Source of the DNA: Ectobacillus ponti
GTDB taxonomy: Bacteria; Bacillota; Bacilli; Bacillales; Bacillaceae_G
Assembly (NCBI RefSeq): GCF_024294785.1
Contig: NZ_JANCLT010000001.1
Location: 424,793-488,792 of the forward strand
Length of the DNA stretch: 64,000 nt
Reading direction: 5' to 3'
Each line of letters begins with the position of its first letter. The stretch's first letter is position 1. Positions 17,991-25,447 of this stretch are shown here, one piece after another. The notes under the pieces were generated by a model, which was given only the letters and a program-made list of their open reading frames with translations, was not told the origin of the DNA and made no database searches. The position numbers and the translations under genes are program-made.

Positions 17991-19666
17991 TCGTCCTGCT
18001 TTTGCTTTTGCTTCTCTTCCTCAATCAGCACCCGGCGCAAAATTTTCCCGACTACGGATTTCGGGAGCTCCTGCCTGAACTCGTATACCTTTGGCACTTT
18101 ATAGGCAGACAAGTATTTTCGGGCGAACGCATCCAGTTCTTCAGGTGTGCAGGACTCGCCATCCTTCAGGACGATGTATGCCTTTACAGTTTCTCCGCGA
18201 TACGGGTCAGGTATGCCTGCCACAACGGCTTCCTTCACCTTTTCGTACTCATACAGCACCTCTTCCACTTCCCGCGGATAGACGTTGAAGCCGCTGGCAA
18301 CAATCATATCCTTCTTCCGGTCCACTACATAAAAGAAGCCGTCCTCATCCATATACCCCATGTCGCCCGTATAGAGCCAGCCATCTTTCAGGACCGCTTC
18401 TGTCTCTTCGGGGCGCTTCCAGTAGCCGCGCATCACCTGCGGGCCTTTGACAATGATTTCCCCGATTTCCCCGGACGGCAATTCCTCTCCCGTTTCCAAG
18501 GATACTATGCGGGCATCTGTATCCGGCCATGGCACACCGATGCTGCCGCTGATGCGTTTCGACCAAAGAAAATTGCTGTGGGTGATGGGGGAGGATTCTG
18601 TAAGCCCATATCCTTCAACAAGCTTGCCGCCTGTAATGCTTTCAAATTCCTCCTGGACCTCCACCGGCAGCGGGGCGGATCCGCTGATGCAGGCGCTTAC
18701 AGATGACAAATCATACTTTGCAAGCTTTGGATGGTTCAGCAGTCCGATGTACATCGTCGGCGCTCCCGGAAACAGTGTGACACGGTGTTTCTTAATCGCT
18801 TTCAGCATACTGTCCAAGTCAAATTTCGGCAACAGAATCATCTCATAGGCTTGCATAACGGAAATATTCATGACGGCGCTCATCCCATAAACGTGGAAGA
18901 ACGGCAGCACGCCAAGCACCACCTCGTTTCCCTGTTCACAATTATAGAGCCAATGAATTGCCATCGTGGTATTGGCCACCAGGTTGCGGTGCGTCAGCAT
19001 CACACCCTTTGGAAAGCCGGTTGTGCCCCCTGTATACTGCAGCAGCGCCAAGTCCTCTTCCGGACTGCACGGAACCGATATGTCCTCGTCCGAAGCGCGC
19101 ATGGCTGTTTTCCATGTATGCACATTGGCGCCTTCCTGAATTTGCACCACCATGCCCATTTGCTTTTTTTGCACAAATGGGTAGAGAAGGTTTTTCGGAA
19201 ACGGCAGGAAGTCGGCAAGGCCTGTCGCAATCACATGCTGCAGTGATGTGCGGGTGAATACAGCAGAGACTTTTGGGTATACAAGGTCCAGGCAGAGAAT
19301 GACTTTGGCTTCTGAATCCTTCATTTGATACTCCAGTTCCCGTTCCGTATACAGCGGATTCGTCTGCACCACAATACCGCCGGCCAGCAATACACCGTAG
19401 TATCCAATTACGGCTTGCGGACAGTTGGGCAGCATAATAGCCACACGGTCTCCCTTTTCCACGCCAAGCGATTTTAAATAGTTGGCAAAAGTTTTCGACT
19501 GCACATATACTTCGTGAAATGTAATGTTCTTCCCTAAAAAATGAATGGCATTCTTATGCGGATATTCGAAGGCTGTTTGTTGCAGATAAAAGTGGAGCGG
19601 CTGAGGGTCATAGTCAATATGGTGCGGAATCTCGGGCGGATAATGCTGCAGCCACGGACGTTCCAT
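17978..19666 (-). CDS. lcfA: long-chain fatty-acid--CoA ligase LcfA
   Basis: A 562-residue acyl-CoA synthetase of the ANL superfamily that activates fatty acids with ATP and CoA. The P-loop-like motif LLQYTGGTTGFPKGVMLTHR is at residues about 203-222. The A8/linker region YTGDMGYMDEDGFFYVVDRK and the catalytic lysine in PKSVVGKILRR near the C-terminus are intact. It heads the beta-oxidation cluster but is separated from fadR by a weak terminator and a FadR box. Its start follows GGGGGGAACCTTCA. Upstream, AAATGCC/GGCATTT at 19691-19717 forms a small hairpin in the leader. Confidence 0.96.
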   Translation of the reverse strand: MERPWLQHYPPEIPHHIDYDPQPLHFYLQQTAFEYPHKNAIHFLGKNITFHEVYVQSKTFANYLKSLGVEKGDRVAIMLPNCPQAVIGYYGVLLAGGIVVQTNPLYTERELEYQMKDSEAKVILCLDLVYPKVSAVFTRTSLQHVIATGLADFLPFPKNLLYPFVQKKQMGMVVQIQEGANVHTWKTAMRASDEDISVPCSPEEDLALLQYTGGTTGFPKGVMLTHRNLVANTTMAIHWLYNCEQGNEVVLGVLPFFHVYGMSAVMNISVMQAYEMILLPKFDLDSMLKAIKKHRVTLFPGAPTMYIGLLNHPKLAKYDLSSVSACISGSAPLPVEVQEEFESITGGKLVEGYGLTESSPITHSNFLWSKRISGSIGVPWPDTDARIVSLETGEELPSGEIGEIIVKGPQVMRGYWKRPEETEAVLKDGWLYTGDMGYMDEDGFFYVVDRKKDMIVASGFNVYPREVEEVLYEYEKVKEAVVAGIPDPYRGETVKAYIVLKDGESCTPEELDAFARKYLSAYKVPKVYEFRQELPKSVVGKILRRVLIEEEKQKQKQDDETG

Positions 19667-19833
19667 TGAAGGTTCCCCCCTTCATAAGTGGAAATGCCTC
19701 TAAGGAAATGGCATTTTATCCCTATTTTTATTATATTACGAATCTCTTTATAAAAAAACTGATACAGGAAATAAGTACAGGCGCCGTTAACCTCCTGGCT
19801 TTTGCAGCTGCCGATGGATCTTGCAGTGCATGC

Positions 19834-19868
19834 AAAGAGGCCAGACCCGGCAAGTGGTCTGACCTCTT
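19834..19868 (-). terminator. terminator of cas6
   Basis: A 13-bp stem, AAGAGG-CAGACC type with one G-U pair, followed on the minus strand by only TTTGC. It is a good hairpin with a short T run. Confidence 0.6.
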
Positions 19869-19904
19869 ATGTATGGTATCGTTCACATCTATATCTGTAT
19901 AGTA

Positions 19905-20642
19905 TTACACAATCTCAAACATACCAAAGCCTTGCGAATTGCGGCTGCCGATTCCGGCATTATGGGCGAAGGCGATTTGCTCCGGCGAGGATTCCAGCTC
20001 GTATTTGCCAAGCCACCCTGTAATGATATGATTTTTAAACTTCGTGACCACCTTGTGCGAATCGTTCACCTGCAGCGGCCGGATGATAAATTCATCCCGC
20101 GGCGCATACCCGTGGTAAGCTTCATATTTATTGGAAAAGTTGCTGGAAACAAGCAGCGGAAAGGCTGGATCTGTGGGTGCAAAGTAGTTTGTTTTCTTCT
20201 TCTCCTGTTCCTCGTAGGTACTATACACTGTGATGGGTGACAGCATCTGAATCACATGCTTACTTTGATTGAATCGCGGTTCCTCAAGCTCAAGACTTTC
20301 AATGATGAGCGGAAAACCATTAATTTGAATCAAACGATCCTGCATGAACCGCTCCTGCAGCTGCTGGATGACATCCTCAAGCACGCTCCCGATCCGCCAA
20401 GTGATAATGTTCTTGAATTCGATTCTCTTCAGCTCCCGGCGGATCGTATGCGTCCCCATGAGGCGGCTGAAGGTAAACAGCTTAAACTTGCGCTTCCCCT
20501 TGTAGTACCCGGTGTCATGCAAGAAATGTGCAAAATTCTCTTCACGCAATGAACGGTACAGCAATCCTTGTAAAGCGTACTGATAGTGAAATGGCATGGC
20601 CAGTGATCCATTCAAGGGCCTCATTTTCACAGTCATCCTCAC
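19905..20642 (-). CDS. cas6: stand-alone CRISPR RNA endoribonuclease Cas6
   Basis: A 245-residue protein with Cas6 hallmarks. The N-terminal RAMP-type ferredoxin fold reads MTVKMRPLNGSLAMPFHYQYALQGLLYRSL, and FKLFTFSRLMG follows. The C-terminal glycine-rich loop is GIGSRNSQGFGMFEIV, the family signature that contacts crRNA repeats. Histidine candidates for catalysis occur at FAHFLHDTGY. The start is taken as the GTG at 20642 because GAGGGG is 6 bases upstream and Cas6 proteins begin at this point; the open frame extends to 20711. No other cas gene and no CRISPR array lies in the window, which makes it an orphan. It sits in a segment absent from the syntenic B. subtilis locus. Confidence 0.88.
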   Translation of the reverse strand: MRMTVKMRPLNGSLAMPFHYQYALQGLLYRSLREENFAHFLHDTGYYKGKRKFKLFTFSRLMGTHTIRRELKRIEFKNIITWRIGSVLEDVIQQLQERFMQDRLIQINGFPLIIESLELEEPRFNQSKHVIQMLSPITVYSTYEEQEKKKTNYFAPTDPAFPLLVSSNFSNKYEAYHGYAPRDEFIIRPLQVNDSHKVVTKFKNHIITGWLGKYELESSPEQIAFAHNAGIGSRNSQGFGMFEIV

Positions 20643-20891
20643 GTTAATCCCCTCTTCTCTTTTGTTTCCCTCCTGATACATATTATCTGTATATACGACT
20701 CCTATTGGCATACTTATAATTGACAGAAAATTCTTTCTTCTATAATAGCAAACTTAGGACCGCTTGTAAATACACTAAATGAGAATTTATCCAACCCTAT
20801 GCATGAAATGAGGAGAAAGTCTGTGAAATTGTACTATTTTTGACACTTATTTCGTTTTTTGGATGTTTATAAAGTGTATACGTTTCTGTAT

Positions 20892-20920
20892 GCTGCAGAA
20901 CCGGATACCGGTTCTGCAGC
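20892..20920. repeat. perfect 13-bp hairpin next to aroD
   Basis: GCTGCAGAACCGG and CCGGTTCTGCAGC flank a 3-base ATA loop. It ends 8 bases beyond the aroD stop. There is no T run on either side, so it is an atypical terminator or a processing or recombination site. Confidence 0.6.
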
Positions 20921-20928
20921 TGTCCCAT

Positions 20929-21681
20929 TTAAAGGCTGCTGTACTGCTTTACGGTTTGAATGGCCTGGCGCAGCTCTTCAATGGGGATTTGCCCGGGCGC
21001 AGAACTGTGCTCGCCGACTGCAAAGGTCAGTACTGAACCATACATCCAGCCGAACAAACGGCTCACCGCGCCCAATCCTCCCATGGAAATGGTGATGACA
21101 GGAATCCCCATCGTCTTCTGCATCTCCCGCGTTGCCTCCAGCAGGGTGAATACATCTTCTTGATTCTCCGGCATCACAGCCGCCTTGGCCGCATCTGCCC
21201 CGTACAGCTCCGCCTGCAGCAGGTACTTGCAGATCTCCATTTTATGTGGAGTCCGCTTAAAGTTATGGTAGGACAGAATTAACTTCTTGCCGTGCTTGGC
21301 GGAACAGTCCCGCACCTGCCGGACAAGCTCCGGTTCATTGCACACCTCATAATCAACCATTTGGACAAAATCGCTCTTGCACATTTCACCCAGCAGCTCC
21401 ACCTTGCCGGACTCATCGAGCGGAATATGCTCGCCGCCTTCCTTCACGGAACGGATGGTGAACAAAATTGGAATCTCTCCGCTTGCATGCCGCAATTGCC
21501 TCGATGTTTCCAGTACCGCCTCCTTATTTTCAATATTCAAAAAAAAGTCGGCGCGCCACTCCAAGAGGTCCGGCTTCTTCGGCAGCACTGCCTGCACCTC
21601 TGCGAGCAATTCCTCTGTGGTTGCACCCGTCAGCGGTGTGCATATGTATGGAAGCTTTTCTTCCGTAAATAACTGGCTCAT
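20929..21681 (-). CDS. aroD: type I 3-dehydroquinate dehydratase
   Basis: A 250-residue class I dehydroquinase of the shikimate pathway, using a Schiff-base lysine. EWRADFF near residue 40, LSYHNFKRTP with the catalytic His, and GADAAKAAVMPEN with the lysine are all present, as is the C-terminal ISMGGLGAVSRLFGWMYGS substrate loop. The ATG at 21681 has GGAGGGG upstream. It is isolated: no other aro genes are close, and the flanks are cas6 and a Rep-like gene, so it is part of the accessory segment between lcfA and mutS2. Many Bacillus use the unrelated type II enzyme (AroQ) instead; whether this genome has both is not visible. Confidence 0.93.
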   Translation of the reverse strand: MSQLFTEEKLPYICTPLTGATTEELLAEVQAVLPKKPDLLEWRADFFLNIENKEAVLETSRQLRHASGEIPILFTIRSVKEGGEHIPLDESGKVELLGEMCKSDFVQMVDYEVCNEPELVRQVRDCSAKHGKKLILSYHNFKRTPHKMEICKYLLQAELYGADAAKAAVMPENQEDVFTLLEATREMQKTMGIPVITISMGGLGAVSRLFGWMYGSVLTFAVGEHSSAPGQIPIEELRQAIQTVKQYSSL

Positions 21682-21717
21682 CGGTTCCCCTCCGTTTACT
21701 TTTGCTACATCATACCA

Positions 21718-21726
21718 TAATCCACA
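21718..21726 (+). promoter_or_regulatory. DnaA-box-like nonamer upstream of the Rep-like gene
   Basis: TAATCCACA differs from the DnaA consensus TTATCCACA at one base. It is 26 bases before the -35 box of the Rep-like gene. A single 8/9 match can occur by chance. Confidence 0.35.
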
Positions 21727-21751
21727 GGTAAAAACAGGCTGTTTTGTTATG

Positions 21752-21780
21752 TTGAATCTGCAGAACGAAGTTGATACAAT
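21752..21780 (+). promoter_or_regulatory. sigma-A promoter of the Rep-like gene
   Basis: TTGAAT and TACAAT are separated by exactly 17 bases, 29 bases before the start codon. Confidence 0.7.
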
Positions 21781-21808
21781 CAGGAAATGGGGAAAAGGAG
21801 GCACGGTT

Positions 21809-23227
21809 ATGGTAAAGCAATCCTTGCTGGTCCGGGAAGTGATTGACCGGATTTCAAAGTCACATATTCTCTCAGTCTATGAGAAATTTATAAAGAAGGA
21901 TTTAGAAAGCATCATTCTCTCGCTCTATGCGCTGCATTATCAGGATCATGATGTGAAGGAGATTCTTCGTCTGCTGAAAAAGGACTCCTTTAACCGGACG
22001 AAGCGGCGCTGGCTGCAAAATGCGGTGAAGGATTACGAGGCGAAGAATAAGAAAAAGGGCAAAGAGCTGCTCGGGGAGTATCTGCTGCTCCGGTCCTACT
22101 TTGAGAGAAACGGAGCGGAGCTGTTTCGGCAGCAGTTTGACGGCGCTCTGTCGCCAGAGGAGGTCATCTACAAGCGCATTCAGTTCCTGACCGGCTGGAG
22201 CAATGATGAGTCCGCCTATTTAAGTGAGTACTTATACCTGCAGCAAAAAACAAAAACACAGATTGAAAAGGCAGTCCAAATTGATATCACCCTGATCATT
22301 GGAACTGTGCTGACAGACACCACTCTGCAATCGCCGGAGGACATCATCATTGAGAGCCCCTTCTCAACGGTGGAAAATCCGTTCTTTGCGAACACGAGAG
22401 GCAAAGTGACGCTGGCAGATCCGCTTCTGAAGCGGGAAGGCAAGGAGTATTTCCTCAGCAGCTACAATGCCGGAGAAGGCGCAAACTACGAGCTGCTTGT
22501 CGAAAAGGAATATGCGGAAGGAAACGGCAACAAGGTCAGTGACCTCGACCGTTTGGATTATAAGATTTTTCTGGAGGTCATGAGCAAGCGCGATGAATTG
22601 TTTGCCACCCAGAAAATCATTAACATTAAGATTGGCGATGTGGTGAAGAACCTCTATAAGACAGACAGCGCGCGCAACTATAAAACGGTGGAAGAACGCA
22701 TTGTCAAAATGAAGCATTACAGCATGACCAAAACAGAAGGCAGCAAGCGCACCTCCTACGGCATTTTTGACTTTGTCGAGGTCACAACAAACCCGAACGG
22801 CACGCGCGTCGCCGAAATTCATGTGAACGAAGTCATCTACCGGGACTATTTGCAGCGCCAGACCATCCGCATGTACCGGAACAAGGTGGAGAAGCTGAGC
22901 TTGGATTCCTCTTATCACCTGCTGTTTGTGATGCAGAAGGAACGGCTGATTTGCTATGAAACCAAATCACCCTACACAGTCTCCCGGGACTATCTCTACT
23001 TCTCGACAAAAATCCGTTTCCGAAAACGGAGAAAGCAGGAGAACCTGCAGGAGATTGAAGAGGCATTGGATGAACTGGTGAAGCAAAACATCGTTGTACA
23101 GTCCTACCGCCGCGTGGGACAGGTCTTTCAGATCACGTTCATTCCCATTGATGAGGAGGAAGTACGCAACCTGCTGGCCGGCGACTATGAATATATGCCG
23201 CTTGCATCCTATAAACATATTGAATGA
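21809..23227 (+). CDS. putative plasmid-type replication initiator (winged-helix Rep-like protein)
   Basis: A 472-residue protein that I do not match to a named family with certainty. Residues 1-150 are helical and charged, then comes a less regular middle. From about 250 it follows the layout of iteron-binding initiators: DLDRLDYKIFLEVMSKRDEL, then KIGDVVKNLYKTDSARNYKTVEERIVKM (an HTH with the S/ARNYxxVxxxI spacing), then a basic strand TKTEGSKRTSYGIFDFVEV. Last is a second winged-helix-like part (RDYLYFSTKIRFRKRRKQ, EEALDELVKQNIVVQSYRRVG). AAAGGAGG lies 7 bases before the ATG. It has a sigma-A promoter, and a terminator at its end leads straight into an iteron-like array. That context is the main support for a replication role; a transcription regulator is the alternative. 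Confidence 0.6.
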   Translation: MVKQSLLVREVIDRISKSHILSVYEKFIKKDLESIILSLYALHYQDHDVKEILRLLKKDSFNRTKRRWLQNAVKDYEAKNKKKGKELLGEYLLLRSYFERNGAELFRQQFDGALSPEEVIYKRIQFLTGWSNDESAYLSEYLYLQQKTKTQIEKAVQIDITLIIGTVLTDTTLQSPEDIIIESPFSTVENPFFANTRGKVTLADPLLKREGKEYFLSSYNAGEGANYELLVEKEYAEGNGNKVSDLDRLDYKIFLEVMSKRDELFATQKIINIKIGDVVKNLYKTDSARNYKTVEERIVKMKHYSMTKTEGSKRTSYGIFDFVEVTTNPNGTRVAEIHVNEVIYRDYLQRQTIRMYRNKVEKLSLDSSYHLLFVMQKERLICYETKSPYTVSRDYLYFSTKIRFRKRRKQENLQEIEEALDELVKQNIVVQSYRRVGQVFQITFIPIDEEEVRNLLAGDYEYMPLASYKHIE

Positions 23228-23250
23228 TGTCCTTCGGGGCATCTTTTTTT
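23226..23250 (+). terminator. terminator of the Rep-like gene
   Basis: GATGTCC pairs with GGGGCATC, allowing one G-T, around TTC and is followed by TTTTTTT. The T run is shared with the first iteron-like repeat. Confidence 0.8.
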
Positions 23251-23752
23251 GCGCCATTTCTCCGTGTGAATATGTTTTTTTGCGCCATTCTGCCGTGCAC
23301 ATATGCATTTTTGCGCCACTTTGCCGTGCCATCCTGCTGATTTACAGTTTGGAGCAAGAAAATCTTAAAATAATACAAGATTATTTGTGAATTTTTCGTG
23401 ACAAAAAAGCTGCTATTTTTCCACTTTTGCGCCACTCTGCCGTGCACAAGTGCCGATTTCTCCTCATTTTGCCCCTCCACCTCATTTTTTGCGTCATTTC
23501 GCCGTGCAAAACTGTCACTCTTCCCTAAAAAAACTATCAGTTTCCCCATATAACTTTATCCGTTCATTTTTACATGGAGCGGTAAGTGAAATACTTTTTT
23601 GCAAAAACCTTATTGTGACAAGGCTTTTTCCTTGCTGCCAATTTTGCCGGTTTATTTTTGCTCCATTTCTCCGTGCAAAATTGCTGCAGGCTCTAAACCC
23701 TTGCTGCATAAGGCTTTTAGGAAAAAATGCGCCATTTCTCCGTGTTGGAATG
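23246..23752 (+). repeat. iteron-like array: seven same-orientation repeats
   Basis: The 16-base core, best form GCGCCATTTCTCCGTG, begins at 23251, 23282, 23313, 23429, 23491, 23660 and 23729. Six of the seven are preceded by four to seven T (the copy at 23729 has an A run), and every copy ends in TG exactly 23-24 bases after the core start. Five of seven carry CCGTGC after the central YTY. The first three are spaced by exactly 31 bases, and 23429 to 23491 is 62, with a degenerate copy near 23461 between. All copies point the same way. The array fills the 593-base gap between the Rep-like gene and the next gene. This is the structure of plasmid replication-origin iterons. Confidence 0.85.
23361..23386. 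other. AT-rich dyad inside the iteron array
   Basis: AATCTT and AAGATT, nested with AAATAAT/ATTATTT, lie in an AT-rich stretch of about 90 bases between repeats 3 and 4. An AT-rich block beside iterons is where plasmid origins usually unwind. No such role is shown here. Confidence 0.4.
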
Positions 23753-23766
23753 TCATTTTACAGGCA

Positions 23767-23808
23767 TTTCGACACTGACTATACTGAGACAGGATACTTA
23801 TGTCGAAA
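23767..23808. promoter_or_regulatory. inverted repeat spanning the start region of the 376-residue gene
   Basis: TTTCGACA and TGTCGAAA are perfect inverse copies 26 bases apart. The right arm overlaps the AAAGGAG ribosome site, so the pair could act as an operator or as an mRNA hairpin that limits translation. Confidence 0.5.
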
Positions 23809-23820
23809 GGAGCGTACAGC

Positions 23821-24951
23821 ATGGAGCAGCAAATGAGCATCAAGCGGCATACACTCATTGCCAACAAGCTATTGGCTGTCATGAGCGGCTTAAACCGCCA
23901 GACAAAGCGTGAAGATGGCTACTATTATGAAAAGCATGCATTCGGCTTATCCGATGCCTTTGTACAGATCAAATGGACTGCTTCTCTCATGAAGCAGATG
24001 TTGGCATACATGGCAAAATGCAACAGCAACGGCACTATTGCGCTGGTTTCTGAGCAACAGCTTGCCCTGCTCATGAACTGCTCTGTGCGCACGGTCCAAA
24101 ATAACAACCGCCTGCTGGAAGCAAAGGGCATTCTCACTTGGGACCGTCTTTGGGGTGAGTATATCCAGGTAACGCTTTGCAACTATCTGCCGGATTTTCT
24201 GGATTTGCACAAAAAGGATGATCAGACAGCAGATGAGTCTGCAGCCCGGGAAAGCTTGTCAGAAGCAGAACTGGCTTCCTATACCTCTAAAGCCGGCTAT
24301 ACCTCCATCGCCGATGAAGTGCTGTATTTGCTGTTCAAGGTGGATCACGTGAACGTGCTTCGTCTGGCCCTGCGGGCACTGCTTACATATGAAAAGGATG
24401 TAAATGTAAAACAGGAGACAGAAGCACTGCTGTCCTACAGCGAAGTAAAAGGCATTTTGCCGCGCTACATCGGATATCGATCTGCCATCCGCAAGATGGC
24501 AGATCAGCTGCGCTCCATTTTTCAGGTGGATGTATTTGAAAAGGATGACTGCATCCGCACGTTTGTGGAGGACAAGCAGCCGAAGCCATCGATTCTGGAA
24601 AAAGTGCGCGATGGCTTTATCCTTTCCTTCCAGCTGTTTGGCACCCACGACAGCAAGAAGCAAAAGCTGGCGGAAAAGCTGCAGGCGGAGCATCTCTTTG
24701 CCCGTTTCGAAGGCTTCTTCCGCCCATTCGGCAGATTCCAGATGCCAAAGGAAGCGATCTACTCGCTGACACACGAGTTTGGCGTGCGCATTATGGAGAA
24801 AACACTGCAGTCTGTTCAGCATGACTTGCAGCTGTCCCTGCATGGAGACGTGAAGACATTCCATACCATGATCCGCCAGTTGGAAGACAATTTGTCAGCC
24901 TATCTTCGAAAAATTGCCTCCGGGTATCATCAGGCAGAAATTTCCGCTTGA
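23821..24951 (+). CDS. unrecognised winged-helix-type protein of the replicon-like segment
   Basis: A 376-residue protein that I do not recognise. Residues about 45-110 look like an HTH with wing: AYMAKCNSNGTIALVSEQQLALLMNCSVRTVQNNNRLLEAKGILTWDRLW, where CSVRTVQNNNRLLEAKG is a recognition-helix pattern. The rest is helical and hydrophilic, with LRLALRALLTYEKDVNVKQE and an EKTLQSVQHDLQLSL stretch near the end. It directly follows the iteron-like array in the same orientation as the Rep-like gene. A copy-control, partner or helicase-loader-like role is possible but unproven. The ATG at 23821 is behind AAAGGAG by 10 bases; an ATG at 23800 lacks a good site. A perfect inverted repeat overlaps its leader. 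Confidence 0.6.
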   Translation: MEQQMSIKRHTLIANKLLAVMSGLNRQTKREDGYYYEKHAFGLSDAFVQIKWTASLMKQMLAYMAKCNSNGTIALVSEQQLALLMNCSVRTVQNNNRLLEAKGILTWDRLWGEYIQVTLCNYLPDFLDLHKKDDQTADESAARESLSEAELASYTSKAGYTSIADEVLYLLFKVDHVNVLRLALRALLTYEKDVNVKQETEALLSYSEVKGILPRYIGYRSAIRKMADQLRSIFQVDVFEKDDCIRTFVEDKQPKPSILEKVRDGFILSFQLFGTHDSKKQKLAEKLQAEHLFARFEGFFRPFGRFQMPKEAIYSLTHEFGVRIMEKTLQSVQHDLQLSLHGDVKTFHTMIRQLEDNLSAYLRKIASGYHQAEISA

Positions 24952-25084
24952 GGATGCCCTGTTTTCCTATGCCTTTTTTTATGTTCTCTACTTTTTTTCT
25001 TTCTTCTTCCGCAAGTTTCTCAGTACATATAGCTTCAGATGCCGCTTTCATGAAATTGAGAATCCTTCTCAGGAAAAAAATCAA

Positions 25085-25345
25085 ATGAATGAAGAGGAAA
25101 AACAAATACTAGAGGCAAAAAAGCTGTTTGTATGGGGAAAATCCGTGCAAAGCTGTAAAAAGGAATGTGAGTATGTACAGAACAGCCTGTGGACAGCAGC
25201 GGGACTCCTGTGTCTGAAAACGCCCGAAATCCCTGCTGTGGCGGGCTTCTGTACAGACTTCCTTTTTCCAATGTTTCAAATAAGAGAAATGATTTCTTTA
25301 ATGAATAAGAGAATAGATAAGAAATACAAAGAAATAGATCCCTGA
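25085..25345 (+). CDS. hypothetical 86-residue protein
   Basis: The frame from the ATG at 25085 begins MNEEEKQILEAKKLFVWGKS, a charged helix, and continues with a more hydrophobic middle (SLWTAAGLLCLKTPEIPAVAGF) and a basic end. I do not recognise it. A weak AGGAA lies 9 bases or more upstream. The surrounding 24952-25447 region is AT-rich and holds little else. It could be a real small gene of the accessory segment or a chance frame; comparison with relatives would decide. Confidence 0.3.
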   Translation: MNEEEKQILEAKKLFVWGKSVQSCKKECEYVQNSLWTAAGLLCLKTPEIPAVAGFCTDFLFPMFQIREMISLMNKRIDKKYKEIDP

Positions 25346-25378
25346 AGAAAAAAGAAGCAGCGTATGCTTCTTCTCAGG
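25341..25378 (-). terminator. second terminator downstream of mutS2
   Basis: GAAGCA/TGCTTC stem with CCTGA/TCAGG outer arms and TTTTTTC on the minus strand. Confidence 0.6.
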
Positions 25379-25394
25379 AGGGATAAGAAGTCAT

Positions 25395-25434
25395 TAAAAA
25401 AAGCCGCTGATCTGAAATAGACCAACGGCTTTTG
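25395..25434 (-). terminator. first terminator downstream of mutS2 and the micro-ORF
   Basis: AAAGCCG pairs with CGGCTTT with a partly paired interior, followed on the minus strand by TTTTTTA. Confidence 0.75.
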
Positions 25435-25447
25435 TACAAGCGCAGCT

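Noticed and set aside
20720-20746. TTGACA and TATAAT on the plus strand near cas6
   Set aside because: The spacer is only 15 bases and no plus-strand gene follows for about 1 kb.
23139-23549. 136-codon minus-strand frame through the repeats with HGRMAQK-like peptide repeats
   Set aside because: The peptide repeats result from the DNA repeats read in one frame. There is no ribosome site, and it overlaps the end of the Rep-like gene.
23246-23752. CRISPR array, considered because of nearby cas6
   Set aside because: The spacing equals repeat length plus a couple of bases, so there are no unique spacers. Later spacings are irregular, and the repeat is not a hairpin.
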